Position numbers and translations under genes: made by a program | In this document: positions 16,277 through 23,399 of the stretch, piece after piece | How the letters are laid out: every line of letters starts with the position of its first letter | Position numbering within the stretch: position 1 is the first letter of the stretch | From: Gammaproteobacteria bacterium | GTDB lineage: Bacteria; Pseudomonadota; Gammaproteobacteria; UBA4575 | NCBI GenBank assembly: GCA_028281205.1 | Contig: JANQKJ010000136.1 | Span: forward strand, 1-23,399 | DNA: 23,399 nucleotides | Reading direction: 5' to 3' | The notes under the pieces: generated by a model | The model's input: only the letters and a program-made list of their open reading frames with translations | Told to the model about the DNA's origin: nothing | Database searches by the model: none

Positions 16277-17338
16277 TTATGTGAGAAAATTTTTGGCAGT
16301 AACTAAAGTACCCACCGAATCCAGTTGATAGCCAGCTAACTGGCAGATTTTTTCAGCAAATTTATGTGATTTGATGTTCTCGATAAGCGCCTTGATGCCC
16401 TCTTTTTCCATTGATTCTTGTTTGCATGCCAATACATATTGTTCAGAAATAATCGGGATAAAGTCTAAGTTAAACTTTCTTGCAGCGTACTCAATACCGA
16501 AGCCAATATCCGCCGCACCACTGGCAACATGAGCTGCAACAGCAGTGTGAGTGTATTCCTCATTGTTGTAACCATTAATTTTATTTTTATCAAAGCCGCT
16601 TGTATCAAGTAATTCATCTAATAATATTCTTGTGCCGGCTGATTTTTGTCGATTAATAAATTCAACGTCTGATTTAAATAAATCTGATAAGTTATAAATA
16701 TCTTTAGGGTTATTTTTTTGAGTAATAAAACCTTGTTTGCGTAGTACCATCCTAATAATAATGTAATTCGTTTGGGCTAACGCTAAATAATGTTTGCTAC
16801 CAATTTTTTGTCTTATGAGTGGATGAGTACAGATGTGAAATCCGGCTACTTCACACTGGTCATTCATTAGATCTTCTATGGCTTCAGCACTACCCATATA
16901 CTTAATATCAATTGTATTATCACCTTGATCCAAATTTGGAATAACATCAATTGCATAACCATGGCTTGCATGAATACGCAATAGATTCTCGTTTTCCCCA
17001 AGCAGCCCATTGATTTCTAAATTGATGGTCGAAGTTAAGCTACTAATACTTGGGGTGAGGTGAGCCTCAATTAAGTTTTCAGCCCAAACAAATTTCTCAC
17101 CCAGTTCAGTTAACTGTGTACCTTGTCCTTTACTTTGGGTAACTAAAGATTTGCCAAGTCGCTCATTCCACTTTTTTAGAATGTTCCATGCGTGGCGATA
17201 TGAAATATCGGCATGTTCTGCAGCTTTGGTAAGTTTGTGATCATTTTGCAAATAACGCAGTAATGCAAACAACACCGGGTCAATCGGTTCATCATTCTCA
17301 GTAAAAAACTTCAAAGTTGGGATAATCGTAAGTTTCAT
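16277..17338 (-). CDS. ModE/LysR-like DNA-binding regulator with periplasmic-binding-protein-like sensor domain
   Basis: Cytoplasmic regulator of 353 residues. Residues 20-90 form a winged helix of the ModE/LysR type; the recognition region is about 36-62 (LTKAAEHADISYRHAWNIL). Residues 119-345 resemble the molybdate/tungstate-binding-protein-like fold (PBP_like): LRIHASHGYAID, AGFHI and SAGTRILLDELL, then HVASGAADIGFGIEYAA. This differs from classical ModE, which senses oxyanion through MOP/TOBE domains. The gene is divergent from a porin and TupA-like gene, so it probably controls them in response to tungstate or molybdate. Ligand and target are inferred. No strong ribosome-binding site is seen. 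Confidence 0.8.
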   Translation of the reverse strand: MKLTIIPTLKFFTENDEPIDPVLFALLRYLQNDHKLTKAAEHADISYRHAWNILKKWNERLGKSLVTQSKGQGTQLTELGEKFVWAENLIEAHLTPSISSLTSTINLEINGLLGENENLLRIHASHGYAIDVIPNLDQGDNTIDIKYMGSAEAIEDLMNDQCEVAGFHICTHPLIRQKIGSKHYLALAQTNYIIIRMVLRKQGFITQKNNPKDIYNLSDLFKSDVEFINRQKSAGTRILLDELLDTSGFDKNKINGYNNEEYTHTAVAAHVASGAADIGFGIEYAARKFNLDFIPIISEQYVLACKQESMEKEGIKALIENIKSHKFAEKICQLAGYQLDSVGTLVTAKNFLT

Positions 17339-17345
17339 ATGAACT

Positions 17346-17357
17346 GTTGTGCATAAC
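17346..17357. promoter_or_regulatory. Possible operator in the regulator/porin divergent region
   Basis: GTTGTGCATAAC is a 12-bp palindrome with one mismatched pair, just upstream of the regulator ATG. Its GTTR/TAAC ends vaguely recall ModE half sites, but the spacing differs from the known ModE operator. A TTGAAA -35-like hexamer lies at 17395-17400, with no good -10 at the right distance. The whole gap (17339-17444) must hold both promoters if the porin starts at 17445. Confidence 0.25.
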
Positions 17358-17444
17358 TTTAACGGTATGGCGTATCATATTGCAGTTTTTTTTGTTGAAA
17401 CTACAATAGCGCCTGTTAAATTTATCCTTAATATAAGAACTTGT

Positions 17445-18869
17445 ATGCATAATATAGGAAATGCACTAACGCTGGCTAGAGGCATATCAACTATTGTCAT
17501 GTTGACATTAATTAACTCATTCAGTGTTCAATCAAATGCGCATGCTGATACTAAGTCATGGTCTTTGGACAATGTGTTAGAGACACCTAAGTGGTTAAGC
17601 ATTTCTGGTTCATCCCGCATTCGTTACGAAACTTTGGATGAACAATTTCGTGCGGGCGGTAATGGTGATGATCAGATTATGGTCTTTCGTACTAATCTCC
17701 TGGCTTTAGTCACTTGGGAGCAGTGGAATTTTGCATTTGAGTTACTAGATTCGCGTCAAGCTCATGCTGACGATAGCACCAAAATTTCATCCGGTGATGT
17801 TAATCCACTAGATGTGCTGCAACTGTATGCAAAATGGAATTATTTTTCTGATGAAAATTCTAATTCGAGTTTAAAATTGGGACGTTTCACCATAGACGTT
17901 GGTAGCCGCCGTTTAGTAGGTAGAAATAAATTTCGCAACGCAATTAACGCTTTTACCGGGGTTGACTGGCAAAAGGATTTTGCAAGTGGAGAAGAGATAC
18001 GAGCTTTTTACACTTTGCCAGTGCAACGTTTACCCGGAGAATTTGAACGCAGGAAACGCAATCGTACCGAAGGTGATAAACAAGATACTGAAGTATCATT
18101 CTGGGGTGCTTACTATAAATTACCGCGATCAGCTTTGTTGTCATGGCAAAGTAATACTGAAATATTTTATTTTGGCCTAAATGAAAACGATACACATAAC
18201 CGTCCTACCCGAAATCGAGATATTCATACAATCGGTGGGCGTGTTTTCAAGAGTAAGGCCAAGCGTCAATTTGATTACCAGTTTGAAGGTGCTTATCAAT
18301 TTGGAGAGTCACGTGCATCAACTGCCGCAAGTGACCGTGAAGATCTAGATCACCGTGCTTTTTTTGCACGTGCAGAACTAGGTTATAGTTTTGACGCCAT
18401 GTGGTCTCCCAGGTTTGTTGGCCAAATTGATTATGCAAGTGGTGATGATAATCCCAATGATGGTGATAACAATCGCTTTGATACCTTGTTTGGTTTGAGA
18501 CGTTTCGATTTTGGTCCGGTGGGTATTTATGGGCCGTTTTCACGCGCAAATATAGTATCGCCGGGTGTGCGTCTGTTACTGAAACCTAATCCAGTTGTAT
18601 CTATGCTTTTGGCACACCGAGCTTACTGGTTAGCCTCTGATAGAGATGCCTGGGTTGCCGCAGGAGTACGCGACCCACAAGGGGATTCAGGGACTTATTT
18701 AGGTCAGCAACTTGAAGGCAAGTTACGTTGGGATATTGTACCAAACAATATAAGTTGGGAATTTGGTGCTGCCTACTACTTTAAATCTGGTTTTGCACAG
18801 GATGCGCCAAATGCAAACGATGAAGGCGATTCCAATTTTGTTTATAGCCAATTAACTTTTTCATTTTAA
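17445..18869 (+). CDS. Outer-membrane porin, alginate-export (AlgE-like) family
   Basis: Probable beta-barrel outer-membrane protein of 474 residues. The start at 17445 gives a signal peptide ending ...SNAHA (residue 34); the frame is open back to 17349, but that extension overlaps the divergent promoter region and lacks signal character. The mature part begins WLSISGSSRIRYETLDEQFR and LLALVTWEQWNFAFELLDSR, typical of the alginate-export domain, continues with alternating amphipathic strands (RFTIDVGSRRLVGRNKFRN) and ends in a terminal Phe (QLTFSF), the usual outer-membrane assembly signal. Despite the name, many members are unrelated to alginate. The neighbours, a tungstate-type binding protein gene 28 nt downstream and an oxyanion-type regulator, suggest a channel for oxyanions. 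The substrate is not shown by sequence. Confidence 0.78.
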   Translation: MHNIGNALTLARGISTIVMLTLINSFSVQSNAHADTKSWSLDNVLETPKWLSISGSSRIRYETLDEQFRAGGNGDDQIMVFRTNLLALVTWEQWNFAFELLDSRQAHADDSTKISSGDVNPLDVLQLYAKWNYFSDENSNSSLKLGRFTIDVGSRRLVGRNKFRNAINAFTGVDWQKDFASGEEIRAFYTLPVQRLPGEFERRKRNRTEGDKQDTEVSFWGAYYKLPRSALLSWQSNTEIFYFGLNENDTHNRPTRNRDIHTIGGRVFKSKAKRQFDYQFEGAYQFGESRASTAASDREDLDHRAFFARAELGYSFDAMWSPRFVGQIDYASGDDNPNDGDNNRFDTLFGLRRFDFGPVGIYGPFSRANIVSPGVRLLLKPNPVVSMLLAHRAYWLASDRDAWVAAGVRDPQGDSGTYLGQQLEGKLRWDIVPNNISWEFGAAYYFKSGFAQDAPNANDEGDSNFVYSQLTFSF

Positions 18870-18897
18870 CTTTTTTATTTAAGCAAGAGTCATGGTA

Positions 18898-19719
18898 ATG
18901 AAGAAATTTTTCCATATTATTGTTATTAGTGCACTATTAATATTGAATTCAGTTAGTTTGGCAGATGAAAGTCCTTATATTCTTTTACAGTCAACTACCT
19001 CAACAAAAAATTCAGGCCTGTATGATTATTTATTGCCTAGGTTTAAAGCCGATAGTGGCATTGACGTACGTGTTGTAGCTGTGGGTACTGGTCAAGCGAT
19101 AAGAAACGCAAGTAATGGGGATGCAGATGTATTAATCGTGCATGCAAAATCCCGCGAAGAAAAATTTGTCTCTGAGGGTTATGGATTAGAACGACATCAA
19201 CTTATGTATAATGATTTCGTCATCGTTGGCCCAGCATCTGATGAAGCTGACGTAAAGAATACGGATAAAGTGATCAATGCATTAAAAAATATCGCTCAAA
19301 CCAAAGCCATTTTTGTATCACGTGGTGATGACAGTGGTACACATATTAAGGAATTAGCTTTGTGGAAGCTGGCAGAGGTGGATGTAATTAAGCAAAGTGG
19401 TACCTGGTATCGAGAAGCGGGAGCAGGAATGGGTGCTACATTAAATACCGCAGTGAGTATGAATGGTTATGCTATTACTGACCGTGCGACCTGGGTCAGC
19501 TTTGGCAATAAACAACAACATGAGATTGTATTTGAAGGAGACCCGCCTTTGAATAATCAATACAGTGTTATTGCGGTCAACCCTAAAAAGCATCCACATG
19601 TAAAAATTGATTTAACGCAAACATTTATTGATTGGTTGATAAGTGATCGAGGACAAACAATAATCGGACAGTATCGCGTCCACAATCAACAACTATTTTT
19701 CCCAAATGCCATACTTTAA
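18898..19719 (+). CDS. tupA: TupA-like tungstate-binding periplasmic protein
   Basis: Extracellular solute-binding protein of 273 residues with a signal peptide (1-22, ending VSLA). The mature start YILLQSTTSTKNSGLYDYLL carries the Thr/Ser-rich anion loop typical of TupA tungstate receptors. AVGTGQAIRNASNGDADVLI, SRGDDSGTHIKELALW, REAGAGMGATLN and YAITDRATW are also family motifs. TupA normally delivers tungstate to the TupBC ABC transporter; neither partner gene follows here. Two in-frame ATG codons exist at 18892 and 18898; the GAG of the ribosome-binding site at 18887-18889 is 8 nt from the second and only 2 nt from the first, so 18898 is preferred. Tungstate over molybdate is inferred from family resemblance. 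Confidence 0.85.
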   Translation: MKKFFHIIVISALLILNSVSLADESPYILLQSTTSTKNSGLYDYLLPRFKADSGIDVRVVAVGTGQAIRNASNGDADVLIVHAKSREEKFVSEGYGLERHQLMYNDFVIVGPASDEADVKNTDKVINALKNIAQTKAIFVSRGDDSGTHIKELALWKLAEVDVIKQSGTWYREAGAGMGATLNTAVSMNGYAITDRATWVSFGNKQQHEIVFEGDPPLNNQYSVIAVNPKKHPHVKIDLTQTFIDWLISDRGQTIIGQYRVHNQQLFFPNAIL

Positions 19720-19747
19720 GTATCAAAATAAAAATTAATGAAATAAC

Positions 19748-19768
19748 AGGAGTAAGATCGTGGTCTAA
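19748..19768 (+). other. Strong ribosome-binding site with GTG-GTC-TAA, in frame with the symporter gene
   Basis: AGGAG (19748-19752) is followed after 7 nt by GTG, GTC and the stop TAA (19766-19768). This is the best ribosome-binding site in the 79-nt gap between tupA and the symporter, and it is in frame with the symporter start at 19799. Either it marks the original start, now cut by a nonsense codon with restart at 19799, or it is a minimal leader ORF. No terminator hairpin is visible in the gap. Confidence 0.4.
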
Positions 19769-19798
19769 TTCAAATTAAACCAATTATTTGAAAAGGCC

Positions 19799-21175
19799 AT
19801 GGAATATATTCTGTTTGCTGTGGTAGGGATTACAGCATTAATTTCTATCGCATTACTACCCAGAGCGTGCAGTGAGCACTCATTTTTTTCTGGACTATCA
19901 CCTGAAGGCCGGATTCCTAGTGTTTTAACCCTGACATTCTCGCAAGTCACAACATGGATATTTGCAAGATCATTAATGAATGCAGCCATACTTGGCTATT
20001 ACTTTGGCCTGTGGGGAACATTAGCTTATGCAGGTTATTATTTATCATTTCTAACGGGTTGGAAAATTATTGACCATGTCCGTTTTCAGCAGGGGTTTAA
20101 TAGCCTGCATGAGTTCTTTGAACAGCGCTTTGGCCGAGCCGGCATTGGCTGCTACAACATTGTCATTATTATTCGTTTAATTAGCGAGGTGTTCGCGAAT
20201 TTATTAGTAGTTGGTATTTTATTTGGTGCAGTAGGAACGAATTTATATACCCTGGCAATAATAGGATTCTCTATCGTTGTATTGTCTTATTCAATGTTGG
20301 GTGGTTTGCATGCCTCTTTAAAGACAGATGTATTTCAAATGGGCATGTTCATTACGGTACTACTGATGTTGCTCATTTCTGTATTTGATGTCGAGCAGTT
20401 TGCATGGGCTGATTTGAATTTTATTGCTTTTGATATTACTCAGCCAGGACCGATTTTATTGATTGTGGCATTGCTTCAGATATGGAGTTATCCCATGCAT
20501 GATCCGGTGATGATGGATAGAGGCTTTATTGCCAATAGAGACATGACTAAGAAAAGTTTTCTACATGCTACTTGGATAAGCATGCTTTGCATTATTGCAT
20601 TTGGTTGTTTAGGTGTGTTGGCAGGTGCGCATGCACAACAAGACGATACTATGAACTCAGTATTAATGAGAATGTTAGGTGAGTGGCCAATGCTACTTCT
20701 TTCAATTGCATTAGTCGTCTCAGCCATGTCTACTTTAGACAGTAGCTTATCAAGTGCGTCAAAACTAATTGTATTAGATATGAAATTAGTTAAGCCTAAT
20801 ATCTTCAATGGGCGTGCAGTAATGTTTGTATTTATGCTCCTTGGTGTACTTTGTGTATTTTGGGGGAATCAAGATTTATTCAGTGCTGTTGCTGTGAGTG
20901 GAACGGCATCTATGTTTTTGGCGCCAGTGGTATTTTTCTCTATATTTGCCAATAAACAGAATATACCCGTATGGAGTTTTATATTCGCTTTTTGTGTCGC
21001 AATTGCAGGAGCAGTTATGTATTTCCTGGAATCATCTGCGTACACTCAGTGGCTTGGTGAGGCACATAAATACGCCAAGCTACTTTGGATTTGTTTATTT
21101 GTATTAATTAGTGGATGTTCAGCGTTTTGGTTAGGTATGATTCAAGCAAATAAAAAATCTGCTTTAATAAGTTAA
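19799..21175 (+). CDS. Sodium:solute symporter family (SSS) transporter
   Basis: Inner-membrane transporter of 458 residues with about 12-13 hydrophobic segments. The SSS family uses the sodium gradient to import small solutes. Family features are SQVTTWIFARSLMNAA near 43-58, YSMLGGLHASLKTDVFQMGMF near 163-183 and SAMSTLDSSLSSASKLIVLD near 307-326, the last containing Ser residues of the Na2 sodium site. The substrate cannot be read from sequence. It follows tupA on the same strand, but the aguBA genes converge on it with only 3 nt between stops, so either an oxyanion-locus role or a polyamine-related role is possible. The AAGG before the ATG is only 2 nt away, a poor ribosome-binding site. 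Confidence 0.82.
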   Translation: MEYILFAVVGITALISIALLPRACSEHSFFSGLSPEGRIPSVLTLTFSQVTTWIFARSLMNAAILGYYFGLWGTLAYAGYYLSFLTGWKIIDHVRFQQGFNSLHEFFEQRFGRAGIGCYNIVIIIRLISEVFANLLVVGILFGAVGTNLYTLAIIGFSIVVLSYSMLGGLHASLKTDVFQMGMFITVLLMLLISVFDVEQFAWADLNFIAFDITQPGPILLIVALLQIWSYPMHDPVMMDRGFIANRDMTKKSFLHATWISMLCIIAFGCLGVLAGAHAQQDDTMNSVLMRMLGEWPMLLLSIALVVSAMSTLDSSLSSASKLIVLDMKLVKPNIFNGRAVMFVFMLLGVLCVFWGNQDLFSAVAVSGTASMFLAPVVFFSIFANKQNIPVWSFIFAFCVAIAGAVMYFLESSAYTQWLGEAHKYAKLLWICLFVLISGCSAFWLGMIQANKKSALIS

Positions 21176-21178
21176 ACG

Positions 21179-22054
21179 TCAATCAATCGAACGCTTATTA
21201 AGATCCGAATAAGCATCTACACGTCGATCTCTGAAGTAAGGCCATATCAGGCGTTGTTTTTCCGTTTCGCTTAAGTCGATATCAATAACTGTGCTTTGAT
21301 TTTCGTCGGCAGAGCTTTGAAAAATAATTTTACCCATTGCATCACATGCAAAGCTATTGCCCCAAAAGTTGATGCCGGAGGTTTGCTGGCTAGGATCTTG
21401 CTCGTGACCGACACGGTTAACGCTAATGACAGGCAAATTATTCGCAATCGCATGACTGCGTTGAATAGTGATCCACGCATCTAATTGGCGTGCACATTCC
21501 TGATCATTGTCCTGCATATCCCAACCAATCGCAGTAGGAAAAATTAATACTTCGGCGCCAGCCAAGGCCATGAGCCGTGCCGATTCAGGGAACCATTGAT
21601 CCCAGCACACCAGTACACCAAGTTTACCAATACTGGTTTCAATAGGGCTAAAGCCGGTGTCTCCAGGAGTGAAGTAGTATTTTTCATAATAGCCAGGGTC
21701 ATCTGGAATATGCATTTTTCGATAATAACCAGCCATGCTGCCATCTTTATCCATAACAATAGCGGTATTGTGGTAAACACCATGACGCCGTTTCTCAAAA
21801 ATAGAACCGACAATAACAACGTTATTTTGTTTTGCGCAATTGCCTAAAGCTTGAGAAGTTGGGCCAGCAAGAGGTTCCGCCAGATCAAAGTATTGTGCTG
21901 ACTCAGTTTGACAAAAATACAAGCAAGTATGCAATTCCTGCAAAACAATAAGTTCAGCGCCATCGTGCGCAAGTTTCTCGATTTGTTTTAACGTGAGACT
22001 TAAATTATCTGCCACCTGTGCAACATTGCTGTGTTGAATAATGCCAACTTTCAT
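21179..22054 (-). CDS. aguB: N-carbamoylputrescine amidase
   Basis: Nitrilase-superfamily hydrolase of 291 residues that converts N-carbamoylputrescine to putrescine, ammonia and carbon dioxide. The catalytic triad is visible: Glu40 (VLQELHTCLYF), Lys113 (YYRKMHIPDDPGYYEKYYF) and Cys150 (GVLVCWDQWFPESAR). The HIPDDPGYYEKYYFTPGDTGF stretch is diagnostic for the AguB subgroup rather than for general amidases. The start ATG directly abuts the aguA stop (TAAATG), so the two are co-translated. Confidence 0.95.
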   Translation of the reverse strand: MKVGIIQHSNVAQVADNLSLTLKQIEKLAHDGAELIVLQELHTCLYFCQTESAQYFDLAEPLAGPTSQALGNCAKQNNVVIVGSIFEKRRHGVYHNTAIVMDKDGSMAGYYRKMHIPDDPGYYEKYYFTPGDTGFSPIETSIGKLGVLVCWDQWFPESARLMALAGAEVLIFPTAIGWDMQDNDQECARQLDAWITIQRSHAIANNLPVISVNRVGHEQDPSQQTSGINFWGNSFACDAMGKIIFQSSADENQSTVIDIDLSETEKQRLIWPYFRDRRVDAYSDLNKRSID

Positions 22055-23104
22055 TTAAATATCTTCTCTTAATATATTTTCCGGGATGTGCAAAGTAGCG
22101 CAATGTAGACTGCCGAATTGTTGTAATAAAGTATTTGCATGCACTCCAATAACTTTTCGCTTGGGGCAAGATTGTGCCAAACGACCGATTGCTAACTGGT
22201 CATGCTTGTCATGATGTAATGGTACTATGATCGCGTTATTAATAAATAAGAAATTTACATAACTTGCAGGAAGATAATCGTCATCTTCATTTAAAAGAAT
22301 CTTTTCTGGCAGTGGAATAGGGATAAGTTTATAAGGTTTGCCGTGCTTGTTTCTTAAGGCGGATAACTGATTTTTCAATAACATTAAACATGCATGGTTT
22401 GGATTATTTTCATCTTCAGTGCTGCTAAATACAATAGTATCGTCATCAATAAAGCGTGCCAAAGTATCTATATGGCCACCTGTGTCATCTCCTTTTAAAG
22501 GTGGAACATCAATTGTTAAAACACATTTAAGTGAAAATTCATAACTTAGTTTCTCAATGATATCTTCATTGGTAAGTGACAAATTTGGAGTGTTGCGTTT
22601 AATACAGGCGATGTTGGTTAATAAATTTGCCTGTGAATCAAATTCCAGGTTGCCCCCTTCAATAACCAGTGGCGTGCGATAGTATTCACAACACTGATCA
22701 TCTACATACTCAAAAAACTCTTCGGCAAATAAATTGTCGAGTCGGCATGGGTATTGTTCACCCCAGGCGTTAAATTCATAATCTATGTATTGATATCCTG
22801 TAGAGCCATAGAGTATTTGTGGGCCATAATCACGTACCCACGTATCATTAGTTTCTATACCTATAAAAGTTAGCTGTTGAATGTCGCATTCGTGCTCTTG
22901 GCAGAGCTTAGTAATAGCAGTTTTATGTTCTGCATTAAAGTAAACTACAATAACACGCTGATACTTAACTATGGCTTTTACTAATGTAACGTAGGTCTGG
23001 CTAATGTCGTCTAACATATGCAACCAGTCAGAGTAGCGATGTGGCCACACAATGACAGTGGCACTTTGAGGGTACCATTCGGGAAGAGGGTAATAACTGT
23101 TCAC
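22055..23104 (-). CDS. aguA: Agmatine deiminase
   Basis: Agmatine deiminase of 349 residues (peptidyl-arginine-deiminase fold). It hydrolyses agmatine to N-carbamoylputrescine and ammonia, the step before AguB. Motifs are EWYPQSATVIVWPH at 9-22, NDTWVRDYGP at 86-95, VIEGGNLEFD at 147-156, GDDTGGHIDTLARF at 205-218 with the catalytic-site His211, and GSLHC at 331-335 with the nucleophile Cys335. The start is GTG, chosen because the following residues fit the family N-terminus. An inverted repeat lies 4 nt before it. Together aguA and aguB form the agmatine route to putrescine. Confidence 0.94.
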   Translation of the reverse strand: MNSYYPLPEWYPQSATVIVWPHRYSDWLHMLDDISQTYVTLVKAIVKYQRVIVVYFNAEHKTAITKLCQEHECDIQQLTFIGIETNDTWVRDYGPQILYGSTGYQYIDYEFNAWGEQYPCRLDNLFAEEFFEYVDDQCCEYYRTPLVIEGGNLEFDSQANLLTNIACIKRNTPNLSLTNEDIIEKLSYEFSLKCVLTIDVPPLKGDDTGGHIDTLARFIDDDTIVFSSTEDENNPNHACLMLLKNQLSALRNKHGKPYKLIPIPLPEKILLNEDDDYLPASYVNFLFINNAIIVPLHHDKHDQLAIGRLAQSCPKRKVIGVHANTLLQQFGSLHCATLHIPENILREDI

Positions 23105-23107
23105 AAC

Positions 23108-23136
23108 TTAGGCGTTTATAACAATCGATCGCCTAA
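23108..23136. repeat. Inverted repeat in the aguA leader
   Basis: Perfect 7-bp arms TTAGGCG (23108-23114) and CGCCTAA (23130-23136) with a 15-nt loop, immediately before the aguA GTG. No T-run follows on either strand, so it is not a typical terminator. The loop contains TATAAA on the minus strand, a possible -10, so the repeat could be an operator or a hairpin near the ribosome-binding region. Confidence 0.45.
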
Positions 23137-23181
23137 CTATTATTGAGCCGTTGTGGGGAAATTCCTAGTTAAATTTACTGC

Positions 23182-23399
23182 TTAGTTACTTGATGTGACG
23201 ACTGAGTGAATCACGTAATCATGCTCAAAAAATACTGAGTATTCAGCATAATCCCAGCGGTAAATCGCAGGTGTTCCTACCGGACCTGACATGGCTCTAG
23301 GAGCGCCATGGGCAGATTCAACTTGCTGCTTACTCATACCGCGTACTGGTGCTGAATCGCTAGTGACAACTTGAGGGGGCTGTGAAGGTAGTTTCACTA
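23182..23399 (-). CDS. Small SmpA/OmlA (BamE-like) domain protein, 5'-truncated by the window
   Basis: About 71 C-terminal residues are visible. The stretch RGMSKQQVESAHGAP, followed by PVGTPAIYRWDY and VFFEHDYVIHSVV, matches small exported gammaproteobacterial proteins with an SmpA/OmlA-like fold, related in shape to the outer-membrane assembly factor BamE. Such proteins normally carry a signal peptide, absent here, so the GTG at 23397 is probably internal and the gene continues beyond the window. Function is unknown. It lies 77 nt upstream of aguA on the same strand. Confidence 0.6.
   Translation of the reverse strand, partial: VKLPSQPPQVVTSDSAPVRGMSKQQVESAHGAPRAMSGPVGTPAIYRWDYAEYSVFFEHDYVIHSVVTSSN

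Noticed and set aside
17385..17392. Run of eight T in the regulator/porin gap, as a possible terminator
   Set aside because: No stable GC-rich stem precedes it, and it lies upstream of both genes.
17349..17444. Upstream extension of the porin frame
   Set aside because: It covers the divergent regulatory gap and destroys the signal peptide; the ATG at 17445 gives a standard exported N-terminus.

Overview
The window reads as chromosomal DNA of an AT-rich, sulfide-oxidising gammaproteobacterium. The main evidence is a full flavocytochrome c sulfide dehydrogenase (fccAB), a complete System I cytochrome c maturation operon (ccmABCDEFGHI), and an mtnP/csiV/mfd neighbourhood like the one I recall in Pseudomonas. 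I cannot place the genus. I see no rRNA, tRNA, CRISPR array, transposase, integrase or phage gene, so this looks like core chromosome with one more accessory-looking block near 16.3-21.2 kb.

Layout. 1-1732 (+): 3' end of an MscS-type channel gene, then hpt and an S-methyl-5'-thioinosine phosphorylase gene (mtnP); the product of the second enzyme, hypoxanthine, is the substrate of the first. 1741-5891 (-): mfd followed by csiV, overlapping by 4 nt. 5931-5959: a rho-independent terminator for the next block. 5983-8632 (-): a NapC/NirT-type tetraheme cytochrome, then fccA and fccB, which also have a promoter-like sequence of their own. 8633-8780: divergent control region with a perfect FNR/ANR-type box. 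8781-15786 (+): ccmA to ccmI in canonical order, with gene gaps of 31 nt or less. 15816-16268 (+): a small membrane methyltransferase-like protein.

16277-21175 is the most unusual part. A regulator with a ModE/LysR-like DNA-binding domain and an oxyanion-binding-like domain (-) is divergent from an outer-membrane porin of the alginate-export type, a TupA-like tungstate-binding protein and a sodium:solute symporter (+). No tupB or tupC transporter genes accompany tupA here. 21179-23104 (-): aguA and aguB, converting agmatine to putrescine. 23182-23399 (-): a 5'-truncated small SmpA/OmlA(BamE)-like protein.

How the genes may work together. The Ccm proteins attach haem to c-type cytochromes, including the FccA dihaem and tetrahaem cytochromes encoded next door; the FNR-like box between the two transcription units suggests shared response to low oxygen. 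aguAB feed putrescine, and polyamine synthesis generates the methylthioadenosine whose salvage passes through mtnP and hpt. The porin/TupA/regulator block is best read as an oxyanion (tungstate or molybdate) acquisition and sensing locus, with the partner of TupA unresolved.
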